Shown one piece after another: positions 45,766-53,478 of a stretch of 64,000 nucleotides of DNA. Position numbers and translations under genes: made by a program. Position 1 is the stretch's first letter. Each line of letters starts with the position of its first letter. This DNA comes from Alcanivoracaceae bacterium (GTDB lineage Bacteria > Pseudomonadota > Gammaproteobacteria > Xanthomonadales > Marinicellaceae). The notes below the pieces were generated by a model that was not told where the DNA came from, made no database searches, and was given only the letters and a program-made list of their open reading frames with translations. The DNA lies in contig JADGEI010000009.1 in the NCBI GenBank assembly GCA_016744455.1, positions 1 through 64,000 of the forward strand. The letters are read 5' to 3'.

Positions 45766-45801
45766 GTTTCATTATAAATGTTAAAATATTTATAATGAAA
45801 C
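45766..45801. repeat. Perfect 14-bp palindrome with 8-base loop
   Basis: GTTTCATTATAAAT is repeated exactly in inverted form as ATTTATAATGAAAC. It lies 57-92 bp upstream of the SnoaL start. It could be an operator, a rho-independent hairpin or the end of a small mobile element. None can be chosen from the sequence alone. Confidence 0.65.
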
Positions 45802-45900
45802 ACTCGTTGAAGACTATGGCATGGAAAAATTTAAGGCAACTTTCAGACGACGTTTTCCGCCTTTAATAGCGTATTTTTTACTCATTTTTTTTCGCCCCAT

Positions 45901-45945
45901 AATACTTTCACAGTCAGTGAAGCCAACTACCCTTAATGTTTCAAA
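45901..45945. repeat. Family B palindromic repeat, copy 3 (partial, inverted)
   Basis: CACAGTCAGTGAAGCCAACT and ACCCTTAATGTTTCAAA match copies 1, 2 and 4 in reverse orientation. Only one arm is well kept. The CACAGTC motif is shared with copy 4. Confidence 0.6.
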
Positions 45946-45985
45946 AAAAGTTTGGAACAAGAATATGGTGCAGAGTCATGTTCTT

Positions 45986-46720
45986 TTATTTATCATTTTG
46001 TTTATAGCTAACGACTAAATATTTAGCAACTGTTTCGCCATTATTTTGCAAGGCATGTTGAGAAGCTTCATGCCAATGGATATCACCAGATTTAAACTGT
46101 TTTTCACCTTTGCTCATACTGTTTGATTCATACATGATTTGATAGTCTGAAAGTGAATAAATAATTCGGTTAATTCCTGAGTGCATTGGAACACTTCCAC
46201 CTTTTGGTAAAGTAACTTCTGTAATTTTAAAGTCAGCATTATCTAGTAAAACATTAACAAATGACGATGACACTGAATGTACATCATGCTCTATTGCATT
46301 TTCACTATAGTCTGGCAAATCTTGATTTTTCTTGGAAAAAACCAACCACTCAGCTTTAGTTGTTCCGTTATTTCTTGACGAATGCTTCTCTGCTTCATGA
46401 AAATGCACATCACCTTTTTTCCATAATTTATCACCAAGTTTTTTGCCATGCTCTTCCCAATCAATAGAGTAGTCCGATAGTGAATATATTACCCTGTTAC
46501 TACCTTTATGGGCAGCTTGAAAATCTCCAGAATTAAGACTGACTTTTAAAACTACAGCATAGTCATTTTCAAAAATTACTTTTGAAGAGACTTCTTTTCC
46601 TTTTTGTACTACCTTAGTATTTGAGCCCTTTGCTTCACTTTTCTTCTCATTTGCACAGGAAGACAATATGAGTAAGAAAGCACTGCCCAAAAGTATAAAT
46701 ATGAGATACGATTTTCTCAT
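45986..46720 (-). CDS. Lipoprotein with two tandem cupin-like domains
   Basis: A 244-residue lipoprotein (lipobox LILSSC, Cys about 22). Two similar halves follow, each with RVIYSLSDY/RIIYSLSDY, then a GDVHFHEAEKHS or GDIHWHEASQHA stretch and NNGTTKAEW or NNGETVAKY. The two halves look like an internal duplication of one small beta-barrel with conserved histidines, a cupin-like fold that may bind metal. The function is unknown. Confidence 0.75.
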   Translation of the reverse strand: MRKSYLIFILLGSAFLLILSSCANEKKSEAKGSNTKVVQKGKEVSSKVIFENDYAVVLKVSLNSGDFQAAHKGSNRVIYSLSDYSIDWEEHGKKLGDKLWKKGDVHFHEAEKHSSRNNGTTKAEWLVFSKKNQDLPDYSENAIEHDVHSVSSSFVNVLLDNADFKITEVTLPKGGSVPMHSGINRIIYSLSDYQIMYESNSMSKGEKQFKSGDIHWHEASQHALQNNGETVAKYLVVSYKQNDK

Positions 46721-47104
46721 TGTTTTTTACCTTTTTTGTTATTAATTAAATTTTTACTAGTTAGTTACTATATACGGTTAGTTTCATGGTTTATCAACTA
46801 ATTAAGCAACTAAATTAATAAATAAGTTAATACCAATAGAGGGCAACCAACTGTAGGAAATATCATACAACACACTCGCCTTAAACAAGAATGTGCACTA
46901 TTACAATAATTTTCATGGTTCTGTGCTTTACTACTGTTTCACCAATTTATTAAATGATTGTTCTCTTTGAAACTGTTTAGGGTAGTTAGCTTTACAGACT
47001 GTGAAAGTCAACTACCCATTTGAGGAATTTAAACTCAACACTTTGTGTCAGTAGGCCATTTACTTTTTTTGTAAAATTGAACATGAATATAGTGTATAGT
47101 TATG
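46721..47104. other. Gene-free gap carrying a family B repeat
   Basis: This 384-bp gap between the cupin lipoprotein and the esterase gene holds family B copy 4 (46978-47021). The right part (47030-47104) matches 36250-36340. From 46721 to 46950 I see nothing recognisable. Confidence 0.5.
46978..47021. repeat. Family B palindromic repeat, copy 4
   Basis: GGGTAGTTAGCTTTACAG and GTGAAAGTCAACTACCC form a shorter version of the palindrome, with the central part of copies 1 and 2 missing. Flanking TTTGAAAC and ACACTTTGTG also match copy 2. Confidence 0.7.
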
Positions 47105-47932
47105 TCAAATTTTACTCTGTTTAAATATCTTCTCGAATGCATTATAGACAGCGTTGTGTAATGCGTCTGAGTGTGTTTTATCCGCTAATAATTCATAAAA
47201 TAATTTGGTGTTTTGTTTTTGATTCTTTTTTAGCTTATTAAACAACTCTTTAGCCGTTCGTTCCATCACTTCTCCTTCTTTTCCACCAGCGATATATATT
47301 GATTTATTTGAATCATATGAAGTAAGATGCTCGTCTAATAGTTTTTCATCGTCCCACCATAAACTAGGGCTCACGATAATATAATTATCAAAGAGTTCAG
47401 GTTTGTTAACTAAAATCTCTGTTGCCAATAATCCACCTAGTGATTGACCAATAATAGTTTTAACTTTAGATGTTCTGTATGTTGAATCAATAAATGGTTG
47501 TAATTCATTTTGTAAAAAAGCTATAAAACTCTTAGATTTTCCAGATGTAGGAAATTCTTTTTTATCAAGTTCACTTTGAGTAGAATAAGTAAAATCTCTT
47601 TTTCTATCCACATTTCCAATTCCAACAACAATAGACTCAGGAATCATATTAATCCAAGAAAAAGAACCAAACTGTACAATTCCAGAAATGTGAATAAAAT
47701 CTTCATCTTTTGAACCATCAAGTAAATAAATTACAGGATAGTTTTTTGCACTGTCAACCGAGTAGTTTAATGGTAAGTAAATATTTAAGACTCTTGTTTC
47801 ATTCAGTAGAATTGATTCTATTTTAATTGTTTTTCCGATTGTAAAATCGGCTTCACTAATTTTTTTCGGCAAAACTTGCCCAGCTGCAATGTAACTGATA
47901 AATAACAGTATTAGTAATAAGTTTTTTTTCAT
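47105..47932 (-). CDS. Exported alpha/beta-hydrolase esterase (EstD/Fes-like)
   Basis: A 275-residue protein with a signal peptide (1-18, AAGQ). The esterase-D-like domain shows YPVIYLLDGSKDEDF, then GQSLGGLLATEIL (nucleophile Ser in GxSxG), then SPSLWWDDEKLL and HSDALHNAV (catalytic His). Family members include BesA- and IroE-like esterases; the substrate is unknown. Its stop lies directly beside a family B region. Confidence 0.87.
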   Translation of the reverse strand: MKKNLLLILLFISYIAAGQVLPKKISEADFTIGKTIKIESILLNETRVLNIYLPLNYSVDSAKNYPVIYLLDGSKDEDFIHISGIVQFGSFSWINMIPESIVVGIGNVDRKRDFTYSTQSELDKKEFPTSGKSKSFIAFLQNELQPFIDSTYRTSKVKTIIGQSLGGLLATEILVNKPELFDNYIIVSPSLWWDDEKLLDEHLTSYDSNKSIYIAGGKEGEVMERTAKELFNKLKKNQKQNTKLFYELLADKTHSDALHNAVYNAFEKIFKQSKI

Positions 47933-47951
47933 TTTATGTATTTCTCAAAGT

Positions 47952-48086
47952 GGCTACGGTTTTGTGTTTGATTTTGTTGCGTGTTTCATCGGCTAAAATA
48001 GCACATAAAAACCAAAAAGAAAATCCATTAGAATTTTCGTAAATAAGCAGGTACTAGCAATGAATATACACGATGTTAGTCGCTGT
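47952..48086 (-). repeat. attC-like site S1 (between esterase and CPBP cassettes)
   Basis: One end reads TGGCTACGGTTTTGTGTTT and the other CGATGTTAGTCGCTG on the plus strand. Read in gene direction the site starts GACTAACATCGTGTAT and ends with ...CACAAAACCGTAGCC. TAAC and CGT(T)A at the two ends are the hallmarks of attC R'' and R' boxes; here one T is missing in the R' box. About 135 bp, internally similar to S3 and S4 (ATTTTCGTAA motif). Confidence 0.7.
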
Positions 48087-48093
48087 GTTTTAT

Positions 48094-48948
48094 TTAATAT
48101 TTTTCTTTAATCGCTTTTCTCCAATAATAAATCCCAAAAATACAAGTAACCATTGTAAACATAATCCCATTTTCTCCAAGCCAATGTTCCGTTCCCTCAT
48201 TCTTAATTGTTAATTCAGGCATTATTTTTTGAATGTAAACATTACTTACTGCGTGAAATATTACTGCAGGCCACAGACTTTTAGATTTAAAAGTGAAGTA
48301 TGTCATAGTGAATGACATAAAAATACAAGTAATAAAAAAGGTTATAAATTCCAATAGGATGTTATTGCTATAATAAACAAGCAACGGCCAATGCCAAGCT
48401 GCCCAAATAATTCCACTAAAAACTGAAACACCTGTAAAAGAAAGCACCTTTCTTAATTCATAAATGAAAAAACCTCTCCATCCAATTTCTTCTCCTAAAG
48501 TAGTCGCTGCTGCTTTAATTACTCCAACAGTTCCTAACAATAGAATGGCTATTACTATAATAGAAAAAGTATCTAAAGTTCCTATACCCATTAATTTAAT
48601 TTCATTAGCCCACTCAGTAATTACTTCTACATTAGCTAAATCTCCAAATCCAAAAATCCAGATGAGTGTGTAAGTAATGATACCAGATAAAGCTGGGATA
48701 AAATAAGATAATCGAATGTGTTTCCAATTGCCCCAATTCCAATTCAATGAAGAAATAGAGCGTCCCTTCAATTTGAGAGTTAGTATTGTAGCTATTGCAG
48801 GACACCACATTATTGCTCCAACATATATTCTCGATGGGTATAAATTGACTATTGCGTAATGAAATGGTGATGTTAATAATATGACGAAAAAAAGAAAAGT
48901 AAAGATTGTTTTCCAAGTTTCTCGGGATTCAGTCGTATTTTGTTTCAT
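48094..48948 (-). CDS. CPBP-family intramembrane protease
   Basis: A 284-residue membrane protein with EEIGWRGFFIYEL (motif EExxxR), then AAWHWPL (His) and FHAVSNV (His), the three metal-site motifs of CPBP/Abi (CAAX-like) proteases, and seven or so helices. Its targets are unknown; such proteins are frequent in cassettes and near bacteriocin genes. It forms cassette 5 of the array. Confidence 0.88.
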   Translation of the reverse strand: MKQNTTESRETWKTIFTFLFFVILLTSPFHYAIVNLYPSRIYVGAIMWCPAIATILTLKLKGRSISSLNWNWGNWKHIRLSYFIPALSGIITYTLIWIFGFGDLANVEVITEWANEIKLMGIGTLDTFSIIVIAILLLGTVGVIKAAATTLGEEIGWRGFFIYELRKVLSFTGVSVFSGIIWAAWHWPLLVYYSNNILLEFITFFITCIFMSFTMTYFTFKSKSLWPAVIFHAVSNVYIQKIMPELTIKNEGTEHWLGENGIMFTMVTCIFGIYYWRKAIKEKY

Positions 48949-48997
48949 ATTGGTCTTTTAGGTTGATTTATATATAAAACGAATTACGAACTGTTTT

Positions 48998-49134
48998 GTT
49001 ACAACGTGTTTGTGTGTGGCTTGTTGCGTTGGCAAGAAATAAGTTAGTAAAAGAAACCGAACCAATAGGAAAATCCGCAGGATTTTCCGAGTACACACAG
49101 AACCAGCAATTGACTATTCACGTTGTTGGCAAAC
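48998..49134 (-). repeat. attC-like site S2
   Basis: Plus-strand ends are GTTACAACGTGTTTGTGTG and CACGTTGTTGGCAAACG. The arms ACAACGTG...TTGC pair imperfectly with GCAATTGAC...ACGTTGTTGG. A separate central hairpin, AAATCCGCAGGATTTT, lies inside. At about 137 bp it is of VCR-like length. Confidence 0.75.
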
Positions 49135-49136
49135 GT

Positions 49137-50306
49137 TTATTTTATTATCTGATTAGTGCTTATTCTTGTATTATGGGCTCCTACTTTTTCTATTAGGTCA
49201 AAGATTGATTTGGAGTCTCTTTTTAGTTCTTCATTCTCACTTAATTCGGACCAAGTAAACCATTTGATTTTTCTTTTAACTAGGTCGTGTTGGCTTGGTA
49301 CTTTAATTTTGTTCTTAAGAGCAAACAATTGTGAAATTGTTTCATGTTCCTTAATATTTAACAAGTACAAATCGTAATTATAATTACTGTAAGCACCCAA
49401 TCTACTGGATATTAGCATCTCTGAACATTGCCCTAAGTATTCAAGAGAGGAAATGTGTCTTTCTTCAATATTTAGCTCTTCATTCAATTCTCTCCTTGCA
49501 CACGCATCAGCGTCAGAATCTTTATCTTCTCTAATTCCACCTATCCACCAATAATAACCTTCATTCCAAGATTTTGAATGTTGCATTAAAAAAACATCTT
49601 CCCCTTTTTCGTTTTTTGCTTTCAATATTATCATAGAAGCATTAACTTCTCTGATAGTTTCAGCAGAAACATTTCTTTCTTTTCTTCTTTTCTCAACTAG
49701 TTTAAGTAAAGATCTCATTTCTTTATTAAGTGCATCAGCTTCTGGACGAGCCAGACCTTCAAATAAATTTACTTCTTCACTTAGATGTGCTCCTAGACTA
49801 CGAATGTAGAGCATTGCCAATTCATTATTCGGAAAATAATTGTTTTCTCTAATTTCAGTTAAGTCAAGCCATTCAAAAAACATGAAGAGATTATGTAAAA
49901 AAACACTTTTGTGTCTATTAGTTTCCAAATCGGTCAATTGAAATCCTTTAATTTTAATTGATTGCAGAAGGCGACTTATTTCCTCCTTATTCACATGTAC
50001 GTTAATCTCAGAAAATTCAGGGATTTGAAACGATATATAATTTATTAATGATTTTGTATGTTTTTGATACAATAACATCCTTCTAGATAATTCATAAATT
50101 ATAGAAAAAATAAGTGAAGTACCAACAAAGATTAAGTAGACAAGAGTTTTATGATTTTTATAATAATCATCTCCTAAAATTGTGCTAAAACCAAGCGGTT
50201 CAATAAATAACCATAACAATGAGAAAACGGCTACAAAAGAAACCCCAAACCACTTTAGCGATTTCAATTTTGGGTTAACGTCTTCTTTAATTTTGTTTAA
50301 GTTCAT
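49137..50306 (-). CDS. Membrane-anchored Nudix hydrolase
   Basis: The 389-residue protein has two N-terminal helices (about 20-33 and 51-70), a helical middle part, and a C-terminal Nudix domain from about 225. The Nudix box is GGIREDKDSDADACARRELNEELNIE, taken as two halves (GGIREDKD and RRELNEEL). The glutamate in the first half is replaced by aspartate, but the REL.EEL core is intact. The substrate is unknown. It is cassette 4, and its stop lies 2 bp from the R'' box of its attC-like site. Confidence 0.82.
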   Translation of the reverse strand: MNLNKIKEDVNPKLKSLKWFGVSFVAVFSLLWLFIEPLGFSTILGDDYYKNHKTLVYLIFVGTSLIFSIIYELSRRMLLYQKHTKSLINYISFQIPEFSEINVHVNKEEISRLLQSIKIKGFQLTDLETNRHKSVFLHNLFMFFEWLDLTEIRENNYFPNNELAMLYIRSLGAHLSEEVNLFEGLARPEADALNKEMRSLLKLVEKRRKERNVSAETIREVNASMIILKAKNEKGEDVFLMQHSKSWNEGYYWWIGGIREDKDSDADACARRELNEELNIEERHISSLEYLGQCSEMLISSRLGAYSNYNYDLYLLNIKEHETISQLFALKNKIKVPSQHDLVKRKIKWFTWSELSENEELKRDSKSIFDLIEKVGAHNTRISTNQIIK

Positions 50307-50313
50307 ATTTTAT

Positions 50314-50451
50314 GTTTGCTAACGGTTTGTGTATGATTTGTTGCGTGGTTAAGCACGAAAGTTAGCAAATAAAAACCGAATAAAAAATCTGCGATAATTT
50401 TCGTAAGTAGGCTAAAACCAAGCAATTAATTATACACGTTGTTACCCACAG
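50314..50451 (-). repeat. attC-like site S3
   Basis: In the gene direction it runs from GGGTAACAACGTGTATAAT to ...ACACAAACCGTTAGCAAAC. The arms pair imperfectly (TAACAACGTGTATAATTAAT against TAACGGTTTGTGTATGATTT, read from the other end). AAC and GTT triplets sit at the ends, as in attC sites. The ArsR stop codon TAA lies inside the R'' box (GGGTAAC). Confidence 0.8.
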
Positions 50452-50768
50452 TTTTTTTCTTTCTTTGCCAAAAATGTATCAAGTCCATCAAGTTTATTTG
50501 TCCAATATTCCTCCAGTTTATATAAATAGTCGTTGACTTCTTTTAATGCTTCCAACTGAATATAACAATTTTTTTGTCTGCCATCTGTATTATCAGACTC
50601 AATTTTTACAAGATTATTTTCCGCTAAAATTTTTATATGTTTTGAAACAGCAGGTCTTGACATTTTGAATTTGTCAGCAATAGAGTTTATATTTTCAGGA
50701 TTTTCTACCAACATTAAAAGAATTGCTCTTCTTGTAGAATCGGCTATTGCTTTAAATACATCACTCAT
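50442..50768 (-). CDS. ArsR-family winged-helix regulator
   Basis: The 108-residue protein has an ArsR fold: DVFKAIADSTRRAILLML at the start, then FKMSRPAVSKHIKILAENNLVKIE as the recognition helix region. No metal-binding cysteine motif (CVC) is present, so it resembles the metal-free ArsR group that pairs with SRPBCC proteins. Its start overlaps the SRPBCC stop by 4 bp, so it is the last gene of a three-gene cassette. Confidence 0.9.
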   Translation of the reverse strand: MSDVFKAIADSTRRAILLMLVENPENINSIADKFKMSRPAVSKHIKILAENNLVKIESDNTDGRQKNCYIQLEALKEVNDYLYKLEEYWTNKLDGLDTFLAKKEKNCG

Positions 50769-51181
50769 TTAGACAAATATTTAGGTAATAGAATGCTCAA
50801 TATTTTATTTTTCCAACCATTTGATAATATTTTTCGAACAACTAATCTATTAAGTAAACCATTAAATCCTTTATGCTCAAAATCCAATTTAGTTTTCCCA
50901 TTTAAATCTGTTAGTTTAAATGTAACTATTGTGCCTTTTAATGGACCTCCATTCCAACTAAAAGAAAGAATTTGTTTTTCAATAACTTCCAATACTTCAC
51001 AATTTATTATACCATCAAATCCAATTGTTGGCTTTGTTTTAAATTGAAACTTACTTCCAACTTTTGGAACAATGTCACAAGGCATCAGCCATTCGCTCAT
51101 TGCTTTTTTATCGGTAATTGCATTCCATACATCTTCAATGTCGAAATCATAAATTTTTGATATTATTATATTCTTTTTCAT
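50765..51181 (-). CDS. SRPBCC/AHSA1-family protein
   Basis: A 138-residue protein of the START/AHSA1 fold (SKIYDFDIEDVWNAIT at the N-terminus, KLDFEHKGF, WKNKILSILL). These often accompany ArsR regulators. The ligand is unknown. It lies between the DUF4287 gene (1 bp before) and the ArsR gene (4 bp overlap), forming a compact operon in one cassette. Confidence 0.85.
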   Translation of the reverse strand: MKKNIIISKIYDFDIEDVWNAITDKKAMSEWLMPCDIVPKVGSKFQFKTKPTIGFDGIINCEVLEVIEKQILSFSWNGGPLKGTIVTFKLTDLNGKTKLDFEHKGFNGLLNRLVVRKILSNGWKNKILSILLPKYLSK

Positions 51182-51182
51182 A

Positions 51183-51392
51183 CTAATTATTTAGTGTTTT
51201 AAAATTGTTAAACACTACTTGAGCCTGAAAATGACCAAGTTTTTTTTTAGTCTTTAAGAATTCAATAATTTCATTTTTTTCTATAAGTTCATTTGCTACA
51301 ATTATTTCTATCCATTCGTCTAAAGATTTTCCAGTTTTTTCTTTAAGGTTGCGAATTATTGCTTCGCTCATTTGTTTTGGATTTAATGCCAT
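51183..51392 (-). CDS. DUF4287-family small protein
   Basis: The 69-residue protein reads MSEAIIRNLKEKTGKSLDEW, the start pattern of DUF4287 (KTGKSL.EW), and ends GHFQAQVVFN. The same domain opens the 180-residue protein at 52811. The function is unknown. It is the first gene of the three-gene cassette and its stop is 1 bp from the SRPBCC start. Confidence 0.8.
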   Translation of the reverse strand: MALNPKQMSEAIIRNLKEKTGKSLDEWIEIIVANELIEKNEIIEFLKTKKKLGHFQAQVVFNNFKTLNN

Positions 51393-51487
51393 AATATTAT
51401 TTTTAAGTAAATGTTGGTTACAAATATAAGAAACCTTTTGGTTACATAAAATAATATTTAAAAAAGTACAAATGTTTTTCTGAATTG

Positions 51488-51604
51488 TTGGTAACGTGTT
51501 TGTGCGTGATTAAGTACGAAAGTTAGCAAATAAGAACCGAATAAAAATTCGATAGAATTTTCATAAGTAGGCTATAGCCAAGAAATTATACTTGGTATTG
51601 TGTG
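51488..51604 (-). repeat. attC-like site S4
   Basis: It shares with S3 AAGTTAGCAAATAA, AACCGAATAAAAA and a GTAGGCTA stretch in the centre. In gene direction it ends CACAAACACGTTACCAAC. The methyltransferase stop codon lies inside the other end (CAAGTATAA). Confidence 0.75.
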
Positions 51605-52209
51605 CAGTATTTTTTTTTACATTTAATTAAATACATTGGTTGATTTTCATTCACTTCATTGAATTCAAAAAGTCCAAAGTCATTAAATTCCGCTTTTACA
51701 GAATCTTGGTCGTAGTAAAATATTTTTGCTCCTTTATGAAATTCATAACGGTCTTTTTCAATTATTTTTCCCTTTCCATAATTCGGTGCATTTTTTGTTA
51801 TTGCAGTAAAAATCATAAACCCATTTTCAGTCAGTTGATTATAACAATCACTTATTAATTTCAATCTGTCATTTTTGTCCAGCAAATGAATTAATGCGTA
51901 ACAAAATATTCCGTCATATTTTTTATTATCGAATGGCATTTCAGATACGGAACCGTGAAAAATATTTAAATCTGTTCCGTAATTTTTTTTTGCCAAATTA
52001 ATAGCCGTTTTAGAAATTTCAATTCCAGTTATTTCAATTCCATTTTCTTTAAAAATTTGGGCATTTCTTCCGTATCCAATTCCAGGAATAAGAATATTTT
52101 TCACAGAGTTTTCTAAAAAGAAATCTTTTGTTAGAATTGCAGAATTTGAAGATTCAAATCCCCACATTTCTTGTTTGTCAATAAAATTTTCTTCCCAAAA
52201 TTCTTTCAT
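51586..52209 (-). CDS. SAM-dependent methyltransferase
   Basis: A 207-residue class I methyltransferase: ILIPGIGYGRNAQIFKENG (motif I), then VSEMPFDNKKYDGIFCYALIHLL (motif II-IV region). It resembles TehB-like and Tpmt-like small methyltransferases. The substrate is unknown. It is cassette 2; inverted TGCACACAA-type sequences occur at both ends (51596-51604 and 52241-52249). Confidence 0.86.
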   Translation of the reverse strand: MKEFWEENFIDKQEMWGFESSNSAILTKDFFLENSVKNILIPGIGYGRNAQIFKENGIEITGIEISKTAINLAKKNYGTDLNIFHGSVSEMPFDNKKYDGIFCYALIHLLDKNDRLKLISDCYNQLTENGFMIFTAITKNAPNYGKGKIIEKDRYEFHKGAKIFYYDQDSVKAEFNDFGLFEFNEVNENQPMYLIKCKKKYCTQYQV

Positions 52210-52230
52210 TGTTATAATCGTAATTATTTA

Positions 52231-52266
52231 GTTCGTAGATTGCACACAAGAGATGTTACCCAAAGT
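52231..52266 (-). repeat. attC-like junction S5 (short or decayed)
   Basis: In gene direction it reads ACTTTGGGTAACATCTC, containing the GGGTAAC box, followed by TTGTGTGCAATCTACGAAC. Only the R''-like end is clear; the rest is too short to be a normal attC, so it may be truncated. Confidence 0.55.
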
Positions 52267-52268
52267 CT

Positions 52269-52811
52269 TTATTCCGCATTTTGATAGGATTCCATCAGCC
52301 ATTTTTTCAGTTCGCTATCAATTTCGCTGACATTCGATAACTTAACTCTGTGTGTACACATTGTTCCAAAAGGTCCTGAATTTTCAAGTCTGTCTGTTGT
52401 TGGCTTGTTCTTAAATTTTAGACCTAAATCTATTCTGGTTTTTGTTGCAGGTTTTATTAACGCAAACTGTTTTTTTCTGATTATACTTACGCTTGTCTTT
52501 TTTGGCGTGATTGTAACATCTTTTCCAAATTCTTTTAAGACAGATAACAGGTTTTCATAAATAGGAAATAAATTTTCCTTTCCCTCGTATTGATTTTGTA
52601 CAAGGTCGGTTGGTGTTTCATTTTCATCTTTTGACAATGCCACAATTGTATTCGCAAATCCGTGCGTTACATTATGTTCTTTTTTAAGAAAGTTTACTGC
52701 CTCTGAATGTTTGGAAAAGGACTTTGTTTTAATTATCTTTTTCCATTCGTTCAAGGATTTACCCGTTTTTTCGGGCATATTGTCAATCATTGTTTGAAGT
52801 GCTTTGTCCAT
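52269..52811 (-). CDS. DUF4287 + DUF5655 protein
   Basis: A 180-residue protein. Residues 1-60 form a DUF4287 domain (MPEKTGKSLNEWKKII), and from about 80 on a DUF5655-type domain follows (DVTITPKKTSVSIIRKKQFA, then RIDLGLKF). The arrangement is common in flavobacteria. The function is unknown. It overlaps closely with the SRPBCC gene upstream (1 bp gap), as the second gene of cassette 1. Confidence 0.82.
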   Translation of the reverse strand: MDKALQTMIDNMPEKTGKSLNEWKKIIKTKSFSKHSEAVNFLKKEHNVTHGFANTIVALSKDENETPTDLVQNQYEGKENLFPIYENLLSVLKEFGKDVTITPKKTSVSIIRKKQFALIKPATKTRIDLGLKFKNKPTTDRLENSGPFGTMCTHRVKLSNVSEIDSELKKWLMESYQNAE

Positions 52812-52812
52812 A

Positions 52813-53400
52813 TTATTCCTTTTTTGAATTTGTGTCTGTTTCTAAATGCAAAATTAAGTTCATTAATAACTTTTCGTTAGCAGGTATGAAATATTCCATT
52901 AGCGAAAGATATTTAGGGTTGTTCTTATATCCAATTCCGTATGATTTTACACTTGTTTTTCCCTTTTCGGTTTCGTCAAAGTAGATTACATTATAAAAGT
53001 CTTTTTCCTCTTTTTTCATAAATTCTGGAAAATTGTCGGTTATCTCTGCTTGAAGTGTAATCAACTTCTTGGGAACGTAATTAATAATATGTGTTACGAT
53101 TGTTGTGCTGTCCCCAATTTTTCCTGCCTTGTTATAGTTGGTTTTTATAAACCCACCAACTTTTAAATCAATTTCAGCGAGTGGAACGGCCCAACTTTCC
53201 CAACCCTTTTTGGTTGTGTAAGCATTCCAAACAGAATCGATTGGTGAATTGACCGTAAATTCTTGAATTAAAACCAATTCTCGATTATTTGTAGAATCAA
53301 TTCTAGATATGACACGTTTTTCTTCGGTTTTGCTTTTTTCTTGTCCGAAAGAGAATGAAGTCAAAAAGACTGTAAAAAGTATAATTATTATGTTTTTCAT
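52813..53400 (-). CDS. Exported SRPBCC (AHSA1-like) protein
   Basis: A 195-residue protein with a signal peptide (about 1-19, SFSFGQ) and an AHSA1/SRPBCC domain (VNSPIDSVWNAYTTKKGWE). The sequence is strongly Bacteroidetes-like. It is the first gene of the first cassette, 127 bp from the integrase start, so it is expected to be nearest any cassette promoter in the integrase/attI region. Confidence 0.85.
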   Translation of the reverse strand: MKNIIIILFTVFLTSFSFGQEKSKTEEKRVISRIDSTNNRELVLIQEFTVNSPIDSVWNAYTTKKGWESWAVPLAEIDLKVGGFIKTNYNKAGKIGDSTTIVTHIINYVPKKLITLQAEITDNFPEFMKKEEKDFYNVIYFDETEKGKTSVKSYGIGYKNNPKYLSLMEYFIPANEKLLMNLILHLETDTNSKKE

Positions 53401-53440
53401 ATAGGTTATTTTTGGTTGTTACGATTTTTTTCAAATTGTG

Positions 53441-53478
53441 GGTAACGTCGTATTATACACAATTGCATATACTACGAC
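53441..53478 (-). promoter_or_regulatory. attI-like recombination site
   Basis: GTCGTATTATA (53447-53457) and TATACTACGAC (53468-53478) form an 11-bp inverted repeat with one mismatch and a 10-bp spacer. The left edge joins GGTAAC (53441-53446), which in gene direction reads GTTACC, the boundary seen in the cassettes. This is what a core attI site with two integrase-binding arms would look like. Confidence 0.6.

Noticed and set aside
45821..46018. Plus-strand open frame of 65 codons between the SnoaL and cupin genes
   Set aside because: It spans a family B repeat, ends within the cupin gene on the other strand, and shows no domain or ribosome-binding site. It is most likely chance.
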